This document shows, piece after piece, positions 28,238 to 37,135 of a stretch of 64,000 nt of DNA. The stretch comes from Candidatus Thiodiazotropha endoloripes (lineage in GTDB: Bacteria; Pseudomonadota; Gammaproteobacteria; Chromatiales; Chromatiaceae). Location: contig LVKA01000008.1 in the NCBI GenBank assembly GCA_001709035.1, positions 248,001-312,000 on the forward strand. Reading direction: 5' to 3'. The notes under the pieces were generated by a model. That model ran no database searches, was not told the DNA's origin, and saw only the letters and a list, made by a program, of their open reading frames with translations. How positions within the stretch are numbered: the stretch's first letter is position 1; every line of letters begins with the position of its first letter. The position numbers and the translations under genes are program-made.

Positions 28238-30265
28238 TTAATTACGACGTTGACGTCTTGCTTTCAATAACGGGATCAGTAGCAGGAGCAGCCAGGGGCC
28301 GAGAGCGCCACCACCCGATGTCGGGTAGGCGCGGGGTTTGTTGAACATCGGCTGCTGATTATCGACTCGATTGTCGGTCACCGGTACAGCGGCCCGTTGT
28401 TGTCGTGCAGCCCGTTCCTTAGCAACACGCGCCTGATTGTGACGATCGATGCCATGCTGCTGGAACTGCTCTTCTCTGACAACCACCATTGAGGTGTAGT
28501 CTGTCACCAATCCATACTCTTTAGCGACATCCACAATGGCTTGTCGCGTGTCAGCATCCTCACCCAGATAGTCGATCTGGTTTTGCAAAGATTCAATAGT
28601 GGCATAAGCCCATAACCGTTCAATCTCGGGGTTGCGGTTACTCTGGCTGGGAAATTCGAATTGGCTCGAATAATCCCGCTTTTGTCCTGAAATCTTACTG
28701 CGAATGGTGACATCAGCCATACCGTCGCCCCAGTAGTGGCCGAACAGGATCATTTGACGACCCCGGTAGAGGGACCCGATTCGATTCGGCGTCAGATCCT
28801 TGACTTTGACTCCTCGAATGCTCACATCGATATCGTGCATTGCCTCATGGGTTAACTTATCCGTTACCAACATCAATTGGCCGACAATATCGTCACTGTT
28901 TGAGATATTGATCGAAAAGCCATTGGAAATTTTTGTCATGCCTTCCAGTAGCGGGCGATTGGCGCTGTTACCCATGACAAAACTGAATAACCGCACATCA
29001 TATTTTTCAAGCAGCTTGAGAAATGCTCTCTTTTCCGTAGTGCCGACATTGGCAACGCCATCGGTTACCAGGATGATGGCGCTCGAACGATCGGAATCCA
29101 AACCCTTTATACCTCGTTCGACACCGGCATAAAGATTGGTACTGCCATTGGGTGCGATATTTTCAAGCTTATCGATATAGCGTTGTGCGTTGTCTCTGTT
29201 TGCGTTGATATAACCTGAAGTGAGCTCCCTGGCGCGGTCGTTGAAGAGCACGATCCTGAAACGATCTTTCTCTGAAAGTTGTCCTAAGCCTTTTTTCACC
29301 CCTTCAACCAGGCTCTGATACTTACTCTTCATCGAGCCTGACAGGTCAAGCACGAAAACCCAGTCCCGGCCTTCATGGATGGAAGCCAGATCATCCCCCG
29401 GTGTGACGGTCAGCATAAAGGTTCCTCTATCCTTACCTGGCTCCTTATGGGTGACCATGTCGACACTGCCCTGTAAGCCCTGTTGGTGTCGCCAATAGAC
29501 CACAATATCTCTATCCAGTTTCTGGATGATTGCGGGGGTGGCTTGTGACTCGCCTTCTGCTGTTTTGGCCTGGCCGTTTCGCAGTGCGACCAGCCACTCC
29601 TGTGGGGAGTTGGCGGTTGCGGATGCCTGGGGGTGTTGTGGCAATCGCATGGTGTCGATCGGGTAGGAGGAGCGTAGTTTCAGGTTGAAGCTGAACGCCT
29701 CTGTCACCACGTCGTTATAGCTCCAGAAAGCCAGCTTCTCCTCATCCACACCACCCTCTTCCAGCGGGTAGACATAGCGTCCAATACCACTATCCACATG
29801 GGCGGGCTGAATATAGACAAGGCGGATTTTTACATCCTGCTGAGGTTTTACCGGATAGACATGGCTGTCGAAGGTGCGGTAACTGTCCTGCTCGGTCAGG
29901 GCGGTTTCCCGGCCGGCATTGCGTTCTTGCTGGTAGACCTCCCTGGCGCGCTGTTTCTCCAATACCTCACCGGTTACCGGTTGGCCATCGATCCAGTAGG
30001 TAAACTCTCCGACGGAGGCTTTTTCCGGAACCGGAAATGAGTAGATGGCCTCAAGTTCACGATCGTTGGGATTGAAAATGACCTGCTCGACTGAGGTGAC
30101 CGCATAACCGTCCTCGATGGTGACGTCGACATGGTGCTGTTTGATCTCCAATTCTGGCAGGTTAGCCGATTTCGGCGTCATCAGACCCGCAGATGTGGCG
30201 CTCTGCGCAGCGAAAAAGGTGAGGCCAAAGAGCAGATATTTAAGTTGTTTAGTTAGAGTGGTCAT
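28238..30265 (-). CDS. VIT and VWA domain surface protein with GlyGly-CTERM-like tail
   Basis: This 675-residue exported protein has a signal peptide, a VIT domain (about 35-160; SVEQVIFNPNDRELEAIYSFPVPEKASVGEFTYWIDG), and a VWA domain with an intact MIDAS (VFVLDLSGSM, then LVTDGVANVGTT). It ends in a basic, Gln-rich linker and a tripartite tail: SGGGALGPW, a hydrophobic LLLLLIPLL and KARRQRRN. That tail fits GlyGly-CTERM sorting signals processed by rhombosortases; no such protease gene is in the window. Related VIT/VWA proteins are described as sortase targets in marine proteobacteria. ATG 30265 gives the signal peptide; the longer frame does not. Confidence 0.88.
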   Translation of the reverse strand: MTTLTKQLKYLLFGLTFFAAQSATSAGLMTPKSANLPELEIKQHHVDVTIEDGYAVTSVEQVIFNPNDRELEAIYSFPVPEKASVGEFTYWIDGQPVTGEVLEKQRAREVYQQERNAGRETALTEQDSYRTFDSHVYPVKPQQDVKIRLVYIQPAHVDSGIGRYVYPLEEGGVDEEKLAFWSYNDVVTEAFSFNLKLRSSYPIDTMRLPQHPQASATANSPQEWLVALRNGQAKTAEGESQATPAIIQKLDRDIVVYWRHQQGLQGSVDMVTHKEPGKDRGTFMLTVTPGDDLASIHEGRDWVFVLDLSGSMKSKYQSLVEGVKKGLGQLSEKDRFRIVLFNDRARELTSGYINANRDNAQRYIDKLENIAPNGSTNLYAGVERGIKGLDSDRSSAIILVTDGVANVGTTEKRAFLKLLEKYDVRLFSFVMGNSANRPLLEGMTKISNGFSINISNSDDIVGQLMLVTDKLTHEAMHDIDVSIRGVKVKDLTPNRIGSLYRGRQMILFGHYWGDGMADVTIRSKISGQKRDYSSQFEFPSQSNRNPEIERLWAYATIESLQNQIDYLGEDADTRQAIVDVAKEYGLVTDYTSMVVVREEQFQQHGIDRHNQARVAKERAARQQRAAVPVTDNRVDNQQPMFNKPRAYPTSGGGALGPWLLLLLIPLLKARRQRRN

Positions 30266-30346
30266 TTCGAAAACTCCATATTTATAAAAAGGGGGGCTCC
30301 ACATCGGAGTTAAGGACACCGTAGCGGTAGGTTGCAGTTAAATAAA

Positions 30347-30406
30347 CCAAATACTAAAAAGCACTATTATTGGAAACGAAAAGTACTATTTATTGATACT
30401 ATTTGG
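30347..30406. repeat. AT-rich inverted and direct repeats between VIT/VWA gene and regulator remnant
   Basis: CCAAATA (30347-30353) and TATTTGG (30400-30406) form inverted ends. Three direct copies of ACTATT lie between or at them (30363, 30385, 30398). The element sits upstream of the minus-strand VIT/VWA gene and before the broken regulator frame, so it may be an operator region. Significance is uncertain because the sequence is AT-rich. Confidence 0.35.
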
Positions 30407-30480
30407 CGGATAAAAGGGATGAGTCAAGCAACCGGCTGTTGGAAATCTCCGATCTCTATCTTTAACCACTGACAGTTTGA

Positions 30481-30885
30481 ACAGATTCTGGCGGAGTACC
30501 GCTCTACTGTGACGGAGCTGACCAGTTACTGGCCAAGCTGGACCGGTTGAGGATCATTGAGCTTTTACCGCTCAATCGGTTTAAGCTGGTGGTGAATAAA
30601 AAACCATTACTTGGCGTACCAACGGGCCGATTCAGGGGTTTTTATGAGTATCTCAATGCGAAATTTCTGCGAGAGGAAGCGATGCTGATCTGTGCCAACG
30701 GATACTTGTCTGAGAACTCGAAGTTGAGCATGTTACGGCAGTTGAAGCGGGTGTCGGTGGAGTGTTACCGGCGGGCTGAAGAGGATGGTTCATTGCCCCG
30801 TTCCCAGCGACAGGGCACCAGCTTGATGCAGGTATTCAGGACATGGGATTTCAGTGTTTTCCGACAATTGAAGCGGGATGGGTAG
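30481..30885 (+). pseudogene. C-terminal remnant of a helix-turn-helix regulator
   Basis: The open frame reads PLYCDGADQLLAKLDRLRII ELLPLNRFKLVV, then continues through CYRRAEEDGSLP. The LAxLDRLRIIELLPxNR segment matches what I recall of the ligand-binding C-terminal half of a family of XRE-type regulators about 250 residues long. The DNA-binding N-terminus is missing: a stop lies at 30478-30480 and no in-frame ATG or ribosome site precedes the conserved part (the first possible start is TTG 30547). I therefore call it a truncated gene. The alternative is an unrecognised short protein. Confidence 0.5.
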
Positions 30886-30896
30886 AGGGAGAGAAA

Positions 30897-31373
30897 GTGG
30901 CAAGTGATCGTCCAAAAAAAGATCATGCTGATGTGATTATACCCCCACCGGTGATCCACATAGTCAGCATCGGCTTGGGGGGTGTGATCAGCAACTATTA
31001 TTCCATGTCTCTGCCGCATTGGAGTATCCTGCAATGGATTGGTGTACTGCTGGGTGTCACAGCGATCGCCATTACTCTGTGGGGTATGCGTGAGTTCCAT
31101 GCGTCGCGTAATCCGGTTGCTCCGATCCGGCCGGTCAATCGATTGATGGTTTCCGGGCCATATCGATTCACCAGAAACCCCCTCTACCTCTCTCTGATCC
31201 TGTTGCAATTGGGGCTTGCTCTTGTTTTTCTTAATGGCTGGATGGTGCTGCTGCTACTGCCTGTGGTGGTGATTGTGCGCTACTATGTTGTAGCGCGGGA
31301 GGAGGCCTATCTTCTACGCCGCTTTGGCTCTGACTATCAAGCCTACCAAGAGCGGGTCAGGCGCTGGATATAA
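30897..31373 (+). CDS. Isoprenylcysteine carboxyl methyltransferase family membrane protein
   Basis: This 158-residue membrane protein has four hydrophobic segments and the ICMT/PEMT signature VSGPYRFTRNPLYLSLILLQLG followed by VAREEAYLLRRFGSDYQAYQERVRRWI. Bacterial members methylate varied small substrates or lipids, and the true substrate is unknown. GTG 30897 after GAGGGAGAG is preferred over the longer frame, which would overlap the remnant gene. Confidence 0.87.
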   Translation: MASDRPKKDHADVIIPPPVIHIVSIGLGGVISNYYSMSLPHWSILQWIGVLLGVTAIAITLWGMREFHASRNPVAPIRPVNRLMVSGPYRFTRNPLYLSLILLQLGLALVFLNGWMVLLLLPVVVIVRYYVVAREEAYLLRRFGSDYQAYQERVRRWI

Positions 31374-31536
31374 GCAGATTTTGCTGCTTCTGGATGAAGG
31401 AGTGACAGAGTCTGGTTGAGATGATGGGGTCGCTACGTTGTCAGGCACTGTAGACTCGACGAGACTTATGAGATGAGTGTGTTTTACAGCATGTAGCATC
31501 AGGGATAACATCGTTGGATTCATGGTTAGGATTGAT

Positions 31537-32319
31537 ATGGATATTAAATTTGTAAGGCTGATCAGGAAGGTCCCTCGATTTATACGAAACCACGGCAAAG
31601 ACAACTTGTTCGTCTACATCCTGACGATTCCATTATTATCTTTTTTCAGCCTGCTGTTGACACCAATCAAGAAGAAGACAGACAAAGATCCCTTCTACCA
31701 CGTTTTTAATCGATTTACGGCAACCGTTAATGAAATGCCCCAGGCAGCCCTGCTTGAGATCGGTTCAAGAAATGTAACCGGTGTGGTGAAGCGTGACCTA
31801 TTTCAATCCACGGTGGACTATACCGGCGTGGATATCCATGCTGGGGAGAACGTGGATGTGGTGGCTGATGTTCATGAGCTCTCATCCCACCTCCCGCAGA
31901 ACCACTATGATGCGGTTTTTTCAATCTCTGTGTTCGAGCATTTGGCGATGCCCTGGCAGGCCGTGATCGAAATCAACCGGTTGATGAAGCCTGGTGGTTT
32001 GCTGTTTATCGCCACTCATCCAGTGATTCCACCTCATGAGCTGCCATGGGACTTCTGGCGATATTCCAGCGAAACATTCAAAGTGCTGCTGAATCAAAGA
32101 ACCGGCTTCGAAATATTGGAATCCGTAGAGGGAACACCGGCCAGAATCCTCTCCTTGTCCCGTGACCGAACCACATCCAAGGTGCATTTGATACCGGTTC
32201 ATCAGAGTATTGGTGTGCTGGCGAGAAAGATTGATGTTGCTGATGCGGCGCTCTCTTGGAAGTTGCCTGTGAGCAGTTTATTACAGAGTCAGTACCCAAA
32301 AGGAAAGACCACTGCCTGA
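31537..32319 (+). CDS. Class I SAM-dependent methyltransferase with N-terminal membrane helix
   Basis: This 260-residue protein has a hydrophobic segment near residues 25-41 (VYILTIPLLSFFSLLL) and a class I methyltransferase fold: motif I ALLEIGSRNVTG, acidic GVDIHAG, DAVFSISVFEHLAMPWQAV and MKPGGLLFIATHPVIPPHELPWDFWRYS. Such proteins often sit in glycan or lipid modification loci, but no such cluster is nearby. ATG 31537 with TTAGGA upstream is chosen; ATG 31522 is also in frame. Confidence 0.82.
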   Translation: MDIKFVRLIRKVPRFIRNHGKDNLFVYILTIPLLSFFSLLLTPIKKKTDKDPFYHVFNRFTATVNEMPQAALLEIGSRNVTGVVKRDLFQSTVDYTGVDIHAGENVDVVADVHELSSHLPQNHYDAVFSISVFEHLAMPWQAVIEINRLMKPGGLLFIATHPVIPPHELPWDFWRYSSETFKVLLNQRTGFEILESVEGTPARILSLSRDRTTSKVHLIPVHQSIGVLARKIDVADAALSWKLPVSSLLQSQYPKGKTTA

Positions 32320-32420
32320 TCGATGCTGACGGTCTGGAATCGATTCAGGCTTGACTGAATGGGGTCAGTATCATGTCATCTTTTTTTTGTTGGGGTCTAG
32401 GGGGTGTATTTCTATCTGCC

Positions 32421-32963
32421 TTATACTTCTTCTGCTCCCGGTGGATTACCTGTCGGTGTGACTACATCCTGTATTGCTTCCGGCGATGCGGTAATCGCAC
32501 CGCTGGTCAACATCGGCGAGGCGTCCAGGTCTTCCGCATTCATCATCTCTGCGATCCGCTGAAGTGACGAGAGCAGTTGGTTCTGTTCCCAATCCTTGAG
32601 CTCGCTCAGGCGTTGCTGAAAGCGCTCCTGTAGCAGGGGCACGGATTGCTTCACCAGAACCTCTCCCTGTTTAGTGGCCATCAGTATCACTTTGCGTTTG
32701 TCACCGGTGTCACGACTCCGCTCCAGCAGCTCTCTGCTTTCAAGACGCTTCACTACATCGGTGACGGTTGCCTGGCTTAGACTGACCCGTTTCGCCAGCT
32801 CGCTGCCGGTGATCTTTTCGCTGCGCACGATCTCCGTCAACAGCAGCGCCTGGGGGCCGGTAAGGCCATGACTTTGAACAAGGTTTCTTGAATGCTGATC
32901 AATTGCACGAATGACTCGTCTTAGGGCGATCAGGATGTCTTCAGTGATGTCCGCGTGGATCAT
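32421..32963 (-). CDS. MarR family transcriptional regulator
   Basis: This 180-residue protein has a winged-helix domain (LTGPQALLLTEIVRSEKITGSELAKRVSLSQATVTDVVKRLESRELLERSRDTGDKRKVILMATKQG) and a Pro/Ala-rich C-terminal tail of about 30 residues beyond the usual MarR length. It diverges from the FN3/amidohydrolase operon. A TTTAG-N2-TACTAA element in the shared intergenic region recurs at the BCCT transporter promoter, making this protein the best candidate to bind both. MarR proteins control ectoine genes in methylotrophs (EctR1), a precedent for osmolyte control. Confidence 0.92.
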   Translation of the reverse strand: MIHADITEDILIALRRVIRAIDQHSRNLVQSHGLTGPQALLLTEIVRSEKITGSELAKRVSLSQATVTDVVKRLESRELLERSRDTGDKRKVILMATKQGEVLVKQSVPLLQERFQQRLSELKDWEQNQLLSSLQRIAEMMNAEDLDASPMLTSGAITASPEAIQDVVTPTGNPPGAEEV

Positions 32964-33017
32964 GAAATTACGTTCCCTAAATAATGTTAAGTATTTGTTA
33001 CCTGTGTTTTTGCAGGG

Positions 33018-33046
33018 TTTACAGATAATAACGGGATTTTTATGGT
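33018..33046 (+). promoter_or_regulatory. Candidate sigma70 promoter of the carbamoyl/amido operon
   Basis: TTTACA (33018-33023) and TATGGT (33041-33046) are spaced 17 bases apart, giving a start near 33053, immediately beside the TTTAG-N2-TACTAA operator. The -10 is weak, so activity or the exact position is uncertain. Confidence 0.4.
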
Positions 33047-33053
33047 TAAAATG

Positions 33054-33066
33054 TTTAGAATACTAA
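33054..33066. promoter_or_regulatory. Putative MarR operator, copy 1
   Basis: TTTAGAATACTAA contains the palindrome TTAG-N4-CTAA between the divergent MarR gene and its neighbouring operon. It differs at only two central bases from TTTAGTGTACTAA at the BCCT promoter (41860-41872). In both places it lies just after the predicted -10, where a bound repressor would block initiation. A further CTAA-N6-TTAG arrangement follows at 33063-33076. Confidence 0.55.
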
Positions 33067-33109
33067 TCATAGTTAGCTGAATATAAGGATCTTACGCCTG
33101 ACACGAGAA

Positions 33110-33577
33110 GTGGTTGTGCGGGCATCCAGTTCTATGTGTAATGCAGGAAGATATCTCTCCGGACAGATCCTTATCTGTCTGTTTCTCTGCCATTTTTCTC
33201 TATCGGCAATCGGTGCGCCGAGCCTCTCCCTAGCACCGGTACAGAGTACCGACGGCAAGGCCACACTGAGCTGGGATATTCCGCAAGGCGCCCGCGTTGA
33301 ACTTGAATCAAGCCTGGATAACAGCTTTGTCAATGTAACCCCTCTCTATCAGGGCAGTGACCGGTCGACTGTATTGACCGGATTGAGTGATGGATCTTAT
33401 CACTTCCGTGCCCGCATCGTGCATCAAGATGGTGCAATTTCACCCTGGAGCGAGCCGGCAAGCCTGCTTGTGGAGCACCATACCCTTGCCAAGGCAGTGG
33501 GTTTCTTTGCTGTGGGCGCGCTGGTGTTTGTGGCGACCCTCTGGTTGATCATCCTCGGTGCAAGGCGACAGCAATAG
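33110..33577 (+). CDS. Exported single-FN3-domain membrane protein
   Basis: This 155-residue protein has a signal peptide (QILICLFLCHFSLSAIGA), one fibronectin type III-like domain (SLSLAPVQSTDGKATLSWDIPQGARVELES... YHFRARIVHQDGAISPWSEPASL), and a C-terminal membrane anchor (VGFFAVGALVFVATLWLIIL) with basic end. It would display the FN3 domain in the periplasm. It is first in the operon, 4 bases before the amidohydrolase ATG. The start is GTG 33110, or ATG 33134 with a shorter n-region. Role unknown. Confidence 0.8.
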   Translation: MVVRASSSMCNAGRYLSGQILICLFLCHFSLSAIGAPSLSLAPVQSTDGKATLSWDIPQGARVELESSLDNSFVNVTPLYQGSDRSTVLTGLSDGSYHFRARIVHQDGAISPWSEPASLLVEHHTLAKAVGFFAVGALVFVATLWLIILGARRQQ

Positions 33578-33581
33578 ACTC

Positions 33582-34835
33582 ATGGAACCCAAGCCGCTGC
33601 AAATCGATTTTCCACGCCTTAAATCCGATGTGGAGGCGCTGGCTGCCATCGGTCGGGCGGATGATCAGGGCATCTACCGGATGGCCTTTTCCGATGGTGA
33701 TATGCAGGCCCGGAGCTGGTTGCGGGAGCGTATCGTTCAGGCTGGGCTCGAGTTGCATCAGGATGGGGCGGCGAACCTGTTTGGTCGTCTGGCGTGGGAT
33801 CCTGAAAAGCCCAGCGTGATGGTCGGTTCGCACATCGATACGGTGCCCGGAGCCGGACATCTGGATGGTGCCCTCGGGGTGCTTTGTGGTCTGGAAGCGT
33901 TGCGATCGATGAAAGAGCAGGGGGTCAGCCTGAAACGGCCCTTGGAGCTGGTGGCTTTTTCCGACGAGGAGGGGCGTTTCAGTGGCATGTTCGGTTCCCA
34001 GGCCCTGTGTGGTGATATCTCCCCTCAGTGGATTCATGCTGCCCGGGATCTTTCAGGGGTGGGTTTGGCCGAGGCGATGGCCGCTCAGGGGCTGGATGCC
34101 AGTGAGGCACTTTCCGCCGCCAGATCACCGGAGAGCCTGCACGCCTTTGTTGAGCTGCATATCGAACAGGGGCCGGTACTCGATGAATTGGGTAGTTCGA
34201 TCGGTGTGGTAGAAGGTATCTGCGGCCTGAAGCGCTGGGATGTGCGTCTGACCGGAGTCGCCAATCATGCAGGTACCACGCCGATGCTGATGCGCAGTGA
34301 TGCCTTTCAGGGGCTGGCGGAATTCTCCGTGGAGATCGACCGGATTCTGGAGGAGCATGGTGGTCCCCAGAGTGTCGCCACCATCGGTCGTGTCGAGCTG
34401 TTGCCCGGGGCGGCTAACGTGGTGCCTGGTGAGGTCCGTTTTGCCCTCGAATTTCGCGACCTGGAAGAGTCGATCCTGTATGACCTGAGCGATGCGTTTC
34501 GGCGTACTTTGTCAGCCATCGCCCGGCGTCGTGGCCTGATGTTCGACTTCAAGGTGGTAAGTGAGCTGGCGCCGGTTAGCTGTGATCCACGTATCCGGGC
34601 ACTGATTGAATCCACGGCTCAGGCCTTTGCCTACAGCCACCATCAACTCCCCAGTGGCGCTGCCCATGACACCCAGCAGCTGGCGCGGATCACCAGAACC
34701 GGCATGATTTTTGTACCAAGTAAGGATGGGCGCAGCCATTCAGCGGCGGAGTGGACCTCGTGGAACGACATCCAAGCCGGCGCCAATGTGCTGCTGAACA
34801 CACTCTATGAACTTGCCAATGAGGAGTCACCATGA
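33582..34835 (+). CDS. M20-family N-carbamoyl-L-amino acid hydrolase / allantoate amidohydrolase
   Basis: This 417-residue di-metal amidohydrolase removes ureido or carbamoyl groups, releasing ammonia and CO2 from N-carbamoyl amino acids or allantoate. Marks are VGSHIDTVPGAGHLDGALGVL (metal His and Asp), AFSDEEGRFSGMFGSQAL, VELHIEQGPVLDELG, NHAGTTPMLMRSDA in the dimerisation domain, and SGAAHDTQQLARI near the C-terminus. The family mixes AllC, beta-ureidopropionase and carbamoylase, so the substrate is open. The neighbouring carbamoyltransferase points to an N-carbamoyl amino acid rather than allantoate. It overlaps the next gene by ATGA. Confidence 0.9.
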   Translation: MEPKPLQIDFPRLKSDVEALAAIGRADDQGIYRMAFSDGDMQARSWLRERIVQAGLELHQDGAANLFGRLAWDPEKPSVMVGSHIDTVPGAGHLDGALGVLCGLEALRSMKEQGVSLKRPLELVAFSDEEGRFSGMFGSQALCGDISPQWIHAARDLSGVGLAEAMAAQGLDASEALSAARSPESLHAFVELHIEQGPVLDELGSSIGVVEGICGLKRWDVRLTGVANHAGTTPMLMRSDAFQGLAEFSVEIDRILEEHGGPQSVATIGRVELLPGAANVVPGEVRFALEFRDLEESILYDLSDAFRRTLSAIARRRGLMFDFKVVSELAPVSCDPRIRALIESTAQAFAYSHHQLPSGAAHDTQQLARITRTGMIFVPSKDGRSHSAAEWTSWNDIQAGANVLLNTLYELANEESP

Positions 34836-35566
34836 GTGATCAAGAAGAAAAACAACCAGATCCTTATATGAATGTCGATCCGCTTCGGGATACTTACCGG
34901 GAAAAGATCGCTGAAGCGGCGGGTCGTACCCACTCGCTGCAAAGACACAACACCGCGCTGTTGTGCATCGATATGCAGTATCTTGATGCCGCGCCCGGAT
35001 ATGGCGTCTTCGCCGATGCAGACTCATCCGGTCTGCCACCGGAATCCCAGGCCTACTATTTCGATCGTCTGGAAAGTCTGGTGTTGCCCAATGTACGGCG
35101 TCTGCAGGATGCCTTTCGCGCCAACCGCCTGGAGGTGGTGCATACCAGAATCCAGTCACTGACCCAGGATGGGCGGGATCGGGGGCCAGGACACAAGCGC
35201 CTCAATCTGCATGCGCCACCAGGCTCCAAAGAGGCGGAGTTTCTGCCGATGATTGCACCTCATGGGGATGAGATCATCATCGATAAGACCGCATCCGGGG
35301 TTTTTACCTCGACCAACCTGGAATATGTACTGCGCAATCTGGGTATTACCGGATTGTTCGTTGTCGGTGTTTACTCCAACGAGTGCGTCAGTACCGCGGT
35401 GAGAGACGCCTGCGATCTCGGATTTTATGTCACCCTGATCTCCGATGGCATCGCCACGGTGACCCCTGAGCTGCAACAGGCCACGGACACCACCATGAAG
35501 GACCGCTATGCCCGGTTGATGAATACCGAAGAGGCTCTCTCGGAGATTGAAGGGGTATTCCTTTGA
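34832..35566 (+). CDS. Isochorismatase-fold cysteine hydrolase (amidase)
   Basis: This 244-residue protein has the triad of the isochorismatase-like amidases: Asp in ALLCIDMQYLDAAP, Lys in IIIDKTASGVFTSTNLEYVLRNLGI, and Cys in GVYSNECVSTAVRDACDLGFYV. Relatives hydrolyse nicotinamide, ureidoacrylate, N-carbamoylsarcosine or biuret. Coupled to a carbamoyl amino acid hydrolase, it likely removes an amide or ureido group from the same compound. The N-terminal 35 residues are an extension seen in some larger family members. It overlaps both neighbours by four bases. Confidence 0.88.
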   Translation: MSDQEEKQPDPYMNVDPLRDTYREKIAEAAGRTHSLQRHNTALLCIDMQYLDAAPGYGVFADADSSGLPPESQAYYFDRLESLVLPNVRRLQDAFRANRLEVVHTRIQSLTQDGRDRGPGHKRLNLHAPPGSKEAEFLPMIAPHGDEIIIDKTASGVFTSTNLEYVLRNLGITGLFVVGVYSNECVSTAVRDACDLGFYVTLISDGIATVTPELQQATDTTMKDRYARLMNTEEALSEIEGVFL

Positions 35567-37002
35567 ACTCTGATCCGGTACTCAGTGCGGATCTTGGCTG
35601 GCTGATACTGGCTCTGTTCAGTGTCGTCTGGATCTGGCTGGGCTGGTGGCTGGGTCGGCGCGCCCAGGGGTTGGATGGATTTATGCTGGCTGGCCGCAAG
35701 GTCGGTCTGGCCCTGGGAACCGCGACTGCCATGGCCACCTGGGTGACCAGTAACACCACCATGGCGGCTCCCCAGCTTGCCTTTCAGATGGGGATCTGGG
35801 GTATGGTCGGATACTCATTGGGCTCAATTGGTCTGATTCTGTTTGCGCCGTTGGCGAAACGGATTCGGGAGCTGATGCCTCAGGGTTTCACCAGTGGTGA
35901 TTTCATCCGGCTGCGCTATGGCAATCTGGCCTGGCGGGTGTTCCTGGTGATCTCCCTCTTCTATGCCTTCGGTTGGTTGATCAGCCTGGGAATGGCTGGT
36001 GGGGTCTTGATCAACGCCCTCACCGGTATCGACTACCACATCGGTATGTCAGTGATTGTCGCGGTGTGCGTCAGCTATACCCTGTTGGGTGGTTTGCGTG
36101 CGGTTATCGGTACCGATTTTCTGCAGTCGCTGATTATCCTGACCGGTATTGTCATTCTGGCGGTGCTGGCGATTTCCAAGGTCGGGGTGGATACCATGCA
36201 TGAGCAGGTGTTGATGGAACGGCCGGAGCTGCTCAATCTGCTGTTTCCTGCCGCCATCATGTTCCTGTTCAACAATCTTCTATTTGGTGTCGGCGAGATA
36301 TTTCACTCCAACGTCTGGTGGAGCCGGGCATTTGCCTTTCGTGAGGGCGTCGGTTTCAAAGCCTACCTGATCGCCGGTCTGTTCTGGACGCCGGTGCCGA
36401 TCGTAGCCGGGTTCCTCGCCCTGACCGTGCCTGCCCTGAATATCAATGTTCCGACGGCGGACATGGTCGGCCCCCTGGTGGCTGGCGAGTTACTGGGTGC
36501 CGGTGGCGCGGTGCTGGTCTTCATCGTGGTCTTTTCCGCCCTGGCCTCAAGTCTTGACTCACTACTGGCGGCCACTTCTGACCTGGTATTGACCGATCTC
36601 TATAGAGGGCATCTGCGGCCTCAGGCCGGGGAAGAGGAGTTGGTCAAGGCAGCCCGCTGGATAACCCTCGGTCTGGGTCTGGTGACCTGGCTGCTCTGTT
36701 GGCCACGTATCACCACGCTGGCCGAGCTGCTCTATTTCACCGGTGCCTTTGTCGCCAGCACCATCTGGCCGGTGGCCGCCGGTCTTTACTGGCGCAGCAT
36801 CAACCCGATGGGCGCCACCCTGGCGATGGCGCTGGGTACCCTGGTCGGGCTGCTGAGTTATTTCATGATCGGTTTCTATGTGGCGGCTCTGGTGGCAGCT
36901 GCAGTTTCCATGACCCTGGTGTTGCTAACTACCTGGCTGGCGCCACGTAGCTTTGATTGGCAGATGCTCGATCCAACACCGACACCTGCCAGGGAGGCCT
37001 AG
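35563..37002 (+). CDS. Sodium:solute symporter (SSS family)
   Basis: This 479-residue protein has about 13 helices and SSS family marks (LDGFMLAGRKVGLALGTATAMATWVTSNT, SLGMAGGVLINALTG, VVFSALASSLDSLLAATSDLVLTDLY, the latter being the sodium-site helix). It imports a small solute with sodium. Relatives carry urea, proline, pantothenate or sugars. The start is TTG 35563 overlapping the previous TGA. Operon position suggests it takes up the ureido/amide compound handled by the two hydrolases or a precursor of it. Confidence 0.9.
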   Translation: MNSDPVLSADLGWLILALFSVVWIWLGWWLGRRAQGLDGFMLAGRKVGLALGTATAMATWVTSNTTMAAPQLAFQMGIWGMVGYSLGSIGLILFAPLAKRIRELMPQGFTSGDFIRLRYGNLAWRVFLVISLFYAFGWLISLGMAGGVLINALTGIDYHIGMSVIVAVCVSYTLLGGLRAVIGTDFLQSLIILTGIVILAVLAISKVGVDTMHEQVLMERPELLNLLFPAAIMFLFNNLLFGVGEIFHSNVWWSRAFAFREGVGFKAYLIAGLFWTPVPIVAGFLALTVPALNINVPTADMVGPLVAGELLGAGGAVLVFIVVFSALASSLDSLLAATSDLVLTDLYRGHLRPQAGEEELVKAARWITLGLGLVTWLLCWPRITTLAELLYFTGAFVASTIWPVAAGLYWRSINPMGATLAMALGTLVGLLSYFMIGFYVAALVAAAVSMTLVLLTTWLAPRSFDWQMLDPTPTPAREA

Positions 37003-37012
37003 TGTACGAGCG

Positions 37013-37135
37013 ATGATTATCCCTCCTGAAATACTCAATCTGCTGATTATATCTGCAACAGCGATGGTGGCCGCCGCACCGGTCATTCTGTTGTTGCTCT
37101 GGTTCCGGGATAAAAAAGGAGGAACCCTGTGGTGA
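37013..37135 (+). CDS. 40-residue single-helix membrane peptide
   Basis: This short frame encodes MIIPPEILNLLIISATAMVA, then APVILLLLWFRDKKGGTLW: one long hydrophobic helix and a basic tail. It lies 10 bases after the symporter stop and overlaps the carbamoyltransferase start by 7 bases. Small helical companions of SSS and other transporters exist, so it may be a subunit or stabiliser of the symporter. Unproven; coding is supported by fit within the operon and by the strong membrane profile. Confidence 0.55.
   Translation: MIIPPEILNLLIISATAMVAAAPVILLLLWFRDKKGGTLW

Noticed and set aside
33582-35566. Allantoin or uracil degradation operon
   Set aside because: Single genes resemble AllC and RutB, but other allantoin or Rut pathway genes are absent and the co-operonic carbamoyltransferase and amidotransferase are biosynthetic types, so this reading is less favoured, though not excluded.
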